DNA of 64,000 nt from Coffea arabica (taxonomy: Eukaryota > Streptophyta > Magnoliopsida > Gentianales > Rubiaceae), in the NCBI RefSeq assembly GCF_036785885.1, contig NC_092320.1, positions 16,989,557 through 17,053,556 of the forward strand, read 5' to 3'. Positions 41,438 through 50,703 of the stretch are shown here, piece by piece. How positions within the stretch are numbered: position 1 is the first letter of the stretch; every line of letters starts with the position of its first letter. The translations under genes were made by a program, and so were the position numbers. Under the pieces are notes generated by a model. That model saw only the letters and a list, made by a program, of their open reading frames with translations. It did no database searches and was not told where the DNA came from.

Positions 41438-42742
41438 TTGAGGGACATGGTGAGACCAAAATCATCCTCTAGGTCTGGGGCCTCTCAGTCTCAACCCCCT
41501 CCACAAGCCTCCATTCCTGTGAATACACCTACCAACCTTTCCTCCTCTTCTAGTGTCCGAATCTGCTTAGGTAGGGGTAGGGGTAGGGGTGCTCAAGTAG
41601 ATGTCCCAACTCACTTTAGGGGGCACTTGACTTTCACTAGACCCGTCGATCAGCAGCGATACGCTAAAGTCTGTGAGAGGCGTATCATATCCTGTAAATC
41701 TTGTGATAGGCTCTTTCTGACTGCCCTTGGTATACTGGAGGAGGTTGATCAGATGTTCACCGCCATTGGATGGCGCCCGTATTTTGATATTTCTTGCCTG
41801 GCCTTTACTGAGCTGATTCGGGAGTTTTACTCCACCTTTGAGTTCGAATTGCCTACGAGGTACACCGTGGAAACACCGAACGTCATTCATTTCCGTCTAA
41901 TGGGTCGGGAGTTCAACTTTTCCATTACCCAGTTCAATCTGGCGTTTGGATTTATTACTAGAGAGTATGCTGAGACTCGAGAGTATGCGGAGAGTGCCTA
42001 TGATTTCATAGACCCGTTCCTCTCCCAATACCATGATGTGTGGGAGGACATGTCCGTCGATCGGCACCGCTACGACCTTTCTAGGTCTAGGAGCTCCTTT
42101 CTTAAGGATCCTAGTGCTCGATATGTTCAGCGATTTTTAGCCTACAGCTACTCGGGGCGCAAGGACAGCTCCGGTATACTCTTTCGCCCTGAGTTTTTCT
42201 TCCTCTGGAGTATGAAGAACAACATCAAGGTCAACTTGGGGTGTTGGTTGGTAGCACAGTTCAAGACGGTTTTGACCAAAAAGAATAAACCTTTGATCCT
42301 TGGGTCCTACATCACCCACTTGGCGACCCAGTTGAGCGTTCTTGATCTGGACGACCACGACCTACATTTGGCATTCGAGATGGAGAGCCTGGACGTGGAC
42401 TGCTTAGAGAAGATGGGAGTCGTCGAGCGCCTACCCAATGGTTTCTCCCAGTTTACCCCTCCGGGACCACCTCGAGCTCCGGGTGTGCACCCTTCGACTC
42501 GAACGGGGCCCTCTTCATTCCCTGGGTCGGCCGAGGACACTGCTGGACCGTCTACCTCCGCTTCTACGCCACCTCCACCACCTGGGGCTACTGAATGGCA
42601 GCAACTCTGGGAGCAGGTTCAGACTTTGGAGGCGCGGATGGTCAACGTTGACGCCAATGTCGCCGGCATGGCACAGAATTTGGCACAGTTTCTACTTCAT
42701 ACAGGCTTTGCACCTCCGTTTCCACCCCGCCCTCCACTATGA
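41438..42742 (+). CDS. Athila-type extra ORF downstream of pol
   Basis: 434 codons, open. A Ser/Gln/Pro-rich N-terminus with an RGRGRGA stretch is followed by a globular region. That region contains FTELIREFYSTFEFELPTRY, RLMGREFNFSITQFNLAFGF and a duplicated EYAETREYAES. A Pro-rich linker and a C-terminal heptad-like segment (QLWEQVQTLEARMVNVDANV) follow. The globular part resembles the ATHILA ORF-1 / plant-transposon-protein family found downstream of pol in Athila elements, a position others have called env-like. I see no signal peptide or clear transmembrane helix, so an envelope role is not supported. Its frame has survived although gag-pol carries many stops. Confidence 0.7.
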   Translation: MRDMVRPKSSSRSGASQSQPPPQASIPVNTPTNLSSSSSVRICLGRGRGRGAQVDVPTHFRGHLTFTRPVDQQRYAKVCERRIISCKSCDRLFLTALGILEEVDQMFTAIGWRPYFDISCLAFTELIREFYSTFEFELPTRYTVETPNVIHFRLMGREFNFSITQFNLAFGFITREYAETREYAESAYDFIDPFLSQYHDVWEDMSVDRHRYDLSRSRSSFLKDPSARYVQRFLAYSYSGRKDSSGILFRPEFFFLWSMKNNIKVNLGCWLVAQFKTVLTKKNKPLILGSYITHLATQLSVLDLDDHDLHLAFEMESLDVDCLEKMGVVERLPNGFSQFTPPGPPRAPGVHPSTRTGPSSFPGSAEDTAGPSTSASTPPPPPGATEWQQLWEQVQTLEARMVNVDANVAGMAQNLAQFLLHTGFAPPFPPRPPL

Positions 42743-43868
42743 CTCGGTTTCAGGGAAGTTTGGTTACTTTCTCTTTCACTTTTGCTTTTTATTTGACACA
42801 TTGAGGACAATGTGTCCTATAGGTGTGGGGGGGTCTAATGGGGTGCTAGTGTTTAGTGTTTTTAGTTTTTAGTAGTTTTTAGCTTTATTTCTAGTTACTT
42901 ATTTTTTTTCTTCCTTCTTGGTGTAGTTGCTTATTTTCTTTCTTTCTTCTTGGTGAATGAAAAAAAAAAAACAAAAATGGATGTGGGCTTATTGACTCTA
43001 ATTCTACTTTTGCCAAGTTTTTAAAATAAAATGTATTGGGTTAATGTGGTTGAATCCAAAATATCTCCTTGGTGAATATCGGACTGCTTGACTTTTTTGG
43101 TTTCTTTGTTAACTTTTCTAGGCATAGGGAATGACTGTTGGCGTTTTAATGTGAATTGGTCCAATATTAACTCTAACTCTCTATGTTTGGCAATAATGAG
43201 GCGAGCTGCACCTATTTTTGATTTTTAGTGTTGTTATTTGGCGTTTTTGCGTCGTTTGGCTGTGAATAAACTTGACTGTAATCCGCTATTAGTCACTACT
43301 GAGTAACCGGAGATCTGCACCTAAATGTGTCGATTCTCGTGTCAAAAGGTAGTCCCTTCTATGAGTACGTGGTCGTATAGCGGTAGGAGTTGAGTAACCG
43401 GATTCCTTCATCTAAAAATGTTGGGGTTCGCGTCAAAATGGCTCCGGCGGCTAGAGACTAAGTTTTTTTGTGTTAATTATTATTATAAAAAAAAGAAAAG
43501 AAAAGAAAAAAAATAATAAAGAAAAAAAAGAGAAAAAAAATATAGTGCATATTGTGTTAGTATGTTAGAGGTCAGCTTGCCGATTTATGAATTTAATATG
43601 GAGATTTTGGTTAATATTTGGATTGATTGCTGATAAATGTTATATGCCATTCCTTTTCCTTAGATTAGTTAATTTGGAAATCGAAGGGGTTCGTAGTTTA
43701 GAGGCTAACCGAGGTGATGTTTCTCGGATGTTGATCACTAATGCTTGATATATGATTTCCCTTAGTATATTGGCAATATAGTAGACGGGGCAATAACCAT
43801 TATCCAATTTTTGTGCTTGTTTACTATTCTTATACTTGAGGACAAGCATGGTTTAGGTGTGGGGGAAT
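42743..43868 (+). other. Athila 3' untranslated region with two polypurine-type sites
   Basis: No gene. A first TTGAGGACAATGTG...AGGTGTGGGGGGG motif lies at about 42801-42833. The second, adjoining the 3' LTR (TTGAGGACAAGC...AGGTGTGGGGGAAT, about 43836-43868), is the true polypurine tract by position. An imperfect internal repeat (GAGTAACCGGA...TCAAAA) occurs at about 43300-43440, followed by an A/G-rich stretch at 43486-43545. Confidence 0.6.
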
Positions 43869-45609
43869 TAATAGGATGCAATTTTATTATTTATTTTATT
43901 ATTAATTTCCCCTATTACCTGACTCGATGTGGATTAATTACTGGATTCTACTCACTTTTAGTATTTGACGTTTATTTCAGGGAGTAGAACAAAAATATGA
44001 TAACAAGTACCAATTTGATAGAAAAAGAGAGCAAGTAGCAGCGCTTGTCTTTGGGCCCTTTCTTTTGGGCATGGGCTGAACCGAAGAAGGGTTTGTTCCT
44101 TTCTTGGCTGGAGAGCCGTGGCAGAAGGCAGGAGAGAAGCATGAGATAAAAACCAAAAAGAAGACGGCAGAGAAAAGGACGGCTGATTTTATTCTTAGTC
44201 TTTCGTCCTGTAGCTTAGACTCACTTTTTGACTTTTCTTCTTAGCCCTTTGTGGGCATTCTCACGGTTGTGAGAAAAACAATGAGGAGTACTAGCTTAGC
44301 ATTTCATTAACTTCTTCCTTTAGAATTCCTTTTGCTTGTTCTCACGCATGTCAGGAGATTGGAGGCTATCCTCTTTGACTTTTCCTCCTTGTACCTTTTG
44401 AGTGGCGTTGCTCTGCGGATGTTAGGAACAATAAAGAGATTCAATTGTTACCTGTGACTTTCATTTGCTCTCTAATTGTCAACGAATTGCGGCTTCCTGA
44501 AATGCAAATAATGGCCGTGACTTTTGCTGAAATTTCCCGTGGACTTAGTTCATCATATATGAACTAATTTCCTCATTCTAGTCAAGAAACGACGGATGCT
44601 TTGGGTTGTCTAAAAATTGTGAGATCGATTTAATTTAATCTTTCCCTTTTATTTATTGGTATTCGCATATTCCTTGATTGCTATGCTTATGGTTATTTAA
44701 TTAATTGGTTGTCTTGGATCCGGATAATTAATTGATTGGGTAATCTACTGTCAATTGGGGCGTTAAATCCGTAATTGTTTAATTGCCCGGAATTAGTGAC
44801 AACTGGCATGATTGGATTTGTGTCAGGGGAACACGCAGGCTAACCTAAAATAACCCTGGTAGTGTGCTATTTGGTTAGAATAGGGCTCCTCTAATACGTA
44901 AGGCAATTGAAAAATTAAATCTTACGGGCGTACCTAAGATTATTTCCTAATTAGAGTAGTGATTAACGGGCGTACCTTAATCACCGGCACAGTAAAGAGG
45001 GGTTGACTGTCATCGCTTGTTTGGTAGTTATAACCTATTTATTGATGAATAATTGGAATTGCCCTTACTTCGATGATCAATTAGATGAACCATTGTTGAA
45101 GTTATTTTTTGGCTAGATCTTTAATTAATATTACCTTGATTTTAGTGAATTGCCATTTGATTTTTAATTGCCTACTTTATTTTATTTTTAATTATTTTCT
45201 TGTTTTAATTGATTCAGGCCTTTAATTATTGTTACTCTAAGTTCAGTGAATTATTGTTTAATTTCTAGTTAGTTATTTATTTTTGCTTTCTTATTTGAAT
45301 TTATTTGATTGTCGTCGTTTCTACAAAATCACCCCCCTGTGTTACTTTAGATTTCGTAAGAAACAAATATACTCAATCCCTGTGGATACGACCCTACTTG
45401 CCCTGTCTACAAATTCATAATTATTTGTGAAAAGAAATAACCATTCCATTCGGGTATATCGGATCAACCAAACTCTTCGGGAACAGGGTGAATCAAGTAA
45501 CCCATTGCACACCTAGAGTCCCTGCTCCAGTACTTGGAATTGGATTTTGGTCATTTTAACTGGCAATTAGGTTTAATTTTATTATTGTACAGGCATCGAC
45601 ACCTTGTCA
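43869..45609 (+). repeat. 3' LTR of the Athila-type element
   Basis: 1741 bp, starting TAATAGGATG (first TG changed to TA) and ending CACCTTGTCA. It lacks the 30 bp present at 28729-28758 of the 5' LTR and carries many transitions relative to it. Confidence 0.93.
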
Positions 45610-45614
45610 ACTTA

Positions 45615-46858
45615 AAAATCCATCCTTTTGTGCTCTAAAACTGATGAAAATTCTCAAAAATCTTAGCTCTACCAAGAGATTCGGCCTGTCATAATGAATT
45701 TTACAAATGCTTTGAGAACTAGTTTTTCTTAACAAGAGATTTAGTTTTTCTTATTGCCTTGGCCTGTCATAGTGTGTTCCTTGAATCTTCTCTTCAGCCT
45801 TTTTTCTTCGCCCTCCAAATCCGCATGCTATTGGGGTGAACACTATATTTTGTCACCATCTTAGTCTCCACGCATTTACTACTCATTTGAGGATGCAGCC
45901 TAAGAAGTGAGACTAGTTTTGTAGCTATCCAATTAGACTTGGCGTCCTTACTCTTGTTGTCCATGACACAAATGTGTTGGGGGTTGTATGTCTTGATTTG
46001 GTACATTGTTGTTTCCCTAACAGGAGATGCGTGAATTCTCCATGGACAGCCTTCAACACCACACTTTACAGTGCTCCTTGTCTTCTCATTTTTCAGACTT
46101 TTTAGTGGCAAATCTTTTTGGATAACAGTCTTTCAAAGTAGCTCTAAAAGCATCTACATTGGTGAATAATATACCCTTCTCAAATTCAATATCCTCTTGA
46201 GGATTGTAAGTGAACATTTTTGCCCTTGAAGCTATCCTTACTTTATTACCAATGTCATTAGACTCTAAATCTAGAATAATCTCACCTTCATCATTCTCAT
46301 CATAATCTGAATATGCATTGTCACTGCCTTCCTTATCAGTTTCATTGTCAAAACTTGGGCTATCCTCTTGGTACTATTTCCAGCATACACCCACGACTCA
46401 TCATCACTTAAAATGAAAATATCATCCTCATCTCTAGTTTCAGCTTGAACATGCCTAGCATTATCCTGAATTCCTAGGTTTTCTTTAATACTAGCAGAGT
46501 TGTTGTTCACTAGATTATCATCAGGAGGAATTATATCTATTTGATCTACATACACATTGACAACCAACTCATTTTCATGTCTCTTGGACATTTCAAAAAC
46601 AGCTTCTTCAGTGTTCACATCCATAGTTTTGCAACTTCTTGGAATAACACATCTCATATGTAACAAATAATTAAGATTCCTAGGAACTTCATGAAGTGCT
46701 CTTTCATAAACATCATTTAGAAGCACTATGTAAGAATACTCATCAAGATCCACATTGGAAATTCTAATTTTCTTCCCTTTGTAGTGAAGACTAATGTCAT
46801 GGACAACTACACGCGGCATCCTGTTTTGTACACTTTCAAGCATTAGAATTGCATACAA
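45615..46858 (-). pseudogene. MULE transposase, N-terminal half
   Basis: On the minus strand from 46858: MPRVVVHDISLHYKGKKIRI opens the N-terminal MuDR domain, followed by an acidic stretch (DEDDIFILSDDESW). Near 46111-46270 a MuDR N-terminal block is readable (FEKGILFTNVDAFRATLKDC). At 45794-46111 comes the conserved CGVEGCPWRIHAS...YNPQHICV zinc-binding block, with WRAKKKG. Frames shift between the parts. The catalytic half continues at 28540 on the other side of the Gypsy element. Together they show the minus-strand orientation of the outer MULE. Confidence 0.8.
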
Positions 46859-48043
46859 TGATTAATTCCAGTTTAATGATGCTCATTGTCCATTACATAG
46901 TCATGGAATAAGAAGTTTTCTTGCATGAATAGAAAATAAAGCTATTCAATTAAACATGCAAGGTCCAGTTGACTAAGGCCCTAATCAATGATCAAACATT
47001 TTTATTTCTACTAAAATCTCAGCACAATCATTCAGATCATCAACAATGAACTATCAATACAATATAGTGTATGAGTAGACTTCATCATTAGTCTATGTCC
47101 AGAACACTTGCTCACAAAAACATCAAGCACACCACATGCATGTCAAAATCAACCACAATAGACATAATCTCTTATTCATCTTCATTGGACAATGAACACA
47201 CACAAATGAGGATTATTCCTTTGGCTACTTTTACAAGCAATCTAGCACCTATATCTTGGCCACATGTTACTGTTAAGAGCTCCCATGGTAATATGACAAG
47301 TATTAAGATGATCAAAAAGATACGGTACTTAAAAAACTTCTAAATAAGTTCAATAAATTAAAACAATTTGATTATTTACCTATAGTGATGTTGATGGAGC
47401 TGAAATAGCTATATATCATGCACTTTTTTGCCCAGATTTTTCACTGGATGAAGGATCACCAACTAGAAAAAGCTTTGGTTTCTTAAGTCCACTCCTTTCA
47501 AAAGTTGTTTGGTTTCTCGTACTATATAACCAATCGGCGCCTCAAGTTCTATACCACCAACAAATTGCGCCAAGAAGCATTAAAAATATTTTTAATTGAT
47601 GCAATTTCATTTTCTCATTTTTCTAATAGCAGAAAAATATGTTTTCAACTAGAAATAGTTAGCCACCAAGAAAGTTTTAAAAGCTCTACATGGGTATAGG
47701 TTAAGGGATCAAATCCCTTGACCTACATTTTAATATCCAGATTTTCCTGGAAATATTTCACTAGTGGGTGTCAATGCACCTATCTGGACCGGTGGTGGTT
47801 CACCGGATTCCCCTTAACCTCTTTAGGTCCCCTCTCCCTAGTATAGAGTAGAAGTAGAATCTATCTTATCGATAAAAAAAAAGTAGAAAATGTACAATTT
47901 TTTCAGGGCAATTTAGTCATTTGGAAGCTATTGATGGTGACATTTGGTCACATCCATCTGAAAGGAGGAGAGTGTAATTTTTAATATTAGAGGGTATTTG
48001 AGTGTAATTATCAGAAATCTTGAGGGAGGTTTCCAAAATTATC
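46859..48043. other. 5' non-coding part of the outer MULE, with a SINE-like insert
   Basis: No gene. A SINE-like sequence at about 47645-47881 contains a possible B box (GGATCAAATCCC near 47707) and ends in GATAAAAAAAAA. Possible decayed flanking repeats (AGCAGAAAAATATG and AGTAGAAAATG) are present, so this call is weak. The right TIR of the outer MULE begins at 47966. Confidence 0.4.
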
Positions 48044-50703
48044 TCTTTAAAAAATTTACTGAATACAAAATATTATTTAGGTTTGACTTGTTTAGTTGAC
48101 AAATCAAAATAGAACAAACTATTAGCTAATCAAGTTTAATTTGAATATCGAATCACTTGGTTCGTCTTTCAACTATATTTTCTCACGTAAATAAGTCCAA
48201 ATTTAGGTGAATAACACTAGTGTCTAACTTGTACATCAAAATTTTCTTTTCTTTCTTAAGTTAATTGGTGCAATACAGTTTAGTAATTAGCCTATATCAA
48301 AAAAGGAAAAAAAAAAGGTTCAAAGAAGGAAGAGGGGTAAAAGATAAGACATGAAGGGCTGTATGGACAAATTATGCACCCAAACATAGCCTCGCCCCAT
48401 TAAGTGTAGACTCGAAAGTTAGAAGAGGTTGATTCACTGCCAGATCCAAATAACTTAATGGGGCTAGTAAGGACATATCATCAAGTATCTAACTCTTATC
48501 TTTAAGTTCTTTCAATGTCCTTTCCATCTTGCAAAGAATCTTTCTTGAACCGGAAAAAGGAGGTCATCCAGAATAACCACAATTTGTATGTCTTGCAAAA
48601 CCTTCTTTTAGTTGGGAGCGAGAGGGGTAAAAATTTTAGAAGAATAGTGAAACATAAGGACACTGAAATGATATCAATCTTGTCATAAAACCATGTCCTA
48701 CAGGAAACGGGATATAGCATATTGTTGCTCTCTCAGGACTTCCTAGGTAAATCGAGAATGTGAAAAAATTGTCAAACATACGAAAATAAAACTTAATAAT
48801 ATACACTGTCAGTGTATACGATGATGTTATATACACCGTCAATGTAGAAAAAATTTACTCTGTAAGATTATAGTCCGCATCTATAGTTGCTTGAAGCCCT
48901 GAGAACACTCTTTTTCTTCAACTACATTCATTCAACTAAACTCTTCTTTCTTGCCACAATAAGAGCTTTTTTTCTGCTGTGGTTTCACTATCTTCCGCTT
49001 TCATTTTAGCATAACCAATTTCCAACCCAAAGAAAGGACCATAGAATTGGAAGTAGCCAGCCTTTTTTGTTTTCTTTTCAGTATAAAGGTTAGTCGTGAA
49101 CATAAAGTGCTATAATATCTTCAATCAATCTCAAACAGCTATAATATGCCAAAATAGTTGTTTTGTACATAGATTATTTTGTCAAGTTCAACTCTGAAGG
49201 GTGTTTGGTAGGCGGTTTTTAAAGCTAATCGTGGTGATAATTATAAAATGGATAATAATATTAGCACTCCATTCCTTTTTATGTTTTTTAAACGAAAGAT
49301 GAAGCGCTAGAGGCTTTTCTAGGAGTGCTAATAACATATGCCTTGTGAATTGGTTAACGTTAATGAGTTAGTGGATATAATAGGTCCATTTTATGAGTTT
49401 TGTAATTAATTTCTTTTTAGTAGAGAATCAATATTTACCTACTCATGTGTCTCATATTTTTAATTAAAAACAGAAAGAAAAAACTAAAACGATACTAGAA
49501 GAAATAGAGATAGTGGTGAAAAAATTAGAAGAAAAGAAGGAGGAAAAAAAGAAATATATAAAATTCATACCTAAATTTTAATTGCCGAACACTCTATAGG
49601 TTTCAACAAAAACTCATTACCATTAACTGATTAATCATAGTAATAATAATTGTGATGGATGACTTTTTACCAAACGGCTCCTAACTCTATATTGACACGG
49701 AAATTTTTTAGCTCACTACTCCGTACCATTCTTACTCTCTGGAAAGGGCAGCAAATGCCAAACATTTTCCTCCACCATAAGACCAAGTTAAACTATGAAA
49801 TGGTCCACCAACACGAGATGGATCAGAGCTAGAATAATCTAAGAAACACAAACATGCTCATATCATTTTATAATCCCTTGAACATTACCACCAGGATATC
49901 AAGGATCAAAACAAAGTTTCACTGAAATGCCAAAAAAGTCACAGAAGGATGAGCAAAAACTGTAAAAAAATACTTGCATTTTTCTTTATTGTAGCTCTGT
50001 TTAATTTACTAGCACAAGATCAGGCACTTAGATTACCTTAAATACCATCAACCCCTCAAAGCAAAAATTAGGACTCAAAAAGTTAAAAACGCTGACAACT
50101 GAAACTTCTGTTAGCTAGCACAAAATCATAAGCTCTTCTTGCGCTATTTTTCTCAGTAGCTTCCCAAGATGCATGCGATAGAACAGAATATCCATTCAGT
50201 AAACTATCGCTGGCACTTCCAGTTGCACTTGTTCTTCTAGACAGACAATAATCATCTATGACATCAAATTTGAGGAAATGTAGACTACACAGTTTCAAGC
50301 ATCTCGCTTCTGTTATGGCATATGCTGTTATTTGTCCATAAGACAATCTAGAAAACAATGAACAAAAAGAGGGCTTGCATGGAAGTTAACACAATCAAAG
50401 TAAATTAGGAGATAAATATCCTATCCAAATGGAAATCCAAATGTTGTTGGATCTATGCTCCACATAGACCCATGAAGAATTCGATCCGACTTGTGCAGTG
50501 CTAATGATCTCCCCTTCAGGCAGGTCAACTTGAGCTAAATAGCTTCATACACCTACAAAAGCAGCAGATGACATAATTTAGGGCACTACAAGAACTACTA
50601 ACTAGTAGCATTACATGTCAATTCATAGTCATATTAGCTAACTATTTTTCTGCATTAAAATAATATCTGCAGGTTTTTATATTTGGGGAAAGAATACCTC
50701 ATT
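48044..50703. other. Intergenic DNA downstream of the second NLR; no gene recognised
   Basis: It contains a hAT-like MITE (49199-49681) and, near 48792-48845, the TACACTGTCAGTGTATA-type motif common in plant MITEs. The last 300 bp or so before 50703 are the NLR 3' flank (minus strand). A 91-codon open frame at 50083-50358 has no recognisable domain. Confidence 0.4.
49199..49681. mobile_element. MITE, hAT-like
   Basis: The left end GGGTGTTTGGTAGGCGG and the inverted right end GGAGCCGTTTGGTAAAAAG form imperfect TIRs of a type widespread in plant genomes. AACTCT occurs on both sides just outside the ends (offset by a few bases), a possible decayed target repeat. No ORF. Confidence 0.5.

Larger units (their letters stand above)
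28545..45609 (+). mobile_element. Athila-type Ty3/Gypsy retrotransposon, full length, nested
   Basis: 17,065 bp bounded by perfect 5-bp target repeats ACTTA (28540-28544 and 45610-45614). The order is 5' LTR (28545-30315), PBS, gag-pol (30405-39633, inactivated), a long spacer with 68-bp repeats and a GC-rich block, an extra ORF (41438-42742), polypurine tract and 3' LTR (43869-45609). The pol sequence, the tRNA-Asp-type PBS and the extra downstream ORF fit the Athila clade. Of the 17 kb, 3.8 kb is a later Copia insertion. The LTRs differ at a few dozen sites by eye plus a 30-bp indel, so this insertion is clearly older than the Copia inside it. Confidence 0.93.
24525..48043 (-). mobile_element. 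Degraded Mutator-like element (MULE) hosting nested insertions
   Basis: The terminal inverted repeats match over about 85 bp: 24525-24612 against the reverse complement of 47966-48043. They share CTCTAATATTAAAAATTACA exactly and GAAAC.TCC.T.AAGATT nearer the end. Between them, on the minus strand, lie the N-terminal (46858 to 45615) and C-terminal (28540 to 27264) parts of a MuDR-type transposase, interrupted by the Gypsy element. A smaller MULE-type element sits at 24983-26287. I see no clean 9-bp target duplication (ACAAATTCT on the left, TCTTTAAAA on the right), so the outer boundaries are less certain than those of the inner elements. Confidence 0.65.

Noticed and set aside
48394-48464. 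Perfect 12-bp inverted repeat GCCCCATTAAGT / ACTTAATGGGGC as a miRNA-type hairpin
   Set aside because: The stem is only 12 bp with a 47-base loop and no extended pairing, so it is too weak for a miRNA precursor.
50083-50358. 91-codon minus-strand frame downstream of the second NLR
   Set aside because: No recognisable domain, and no splice or promoter evidence. Probably chance or NLR 3' flank.
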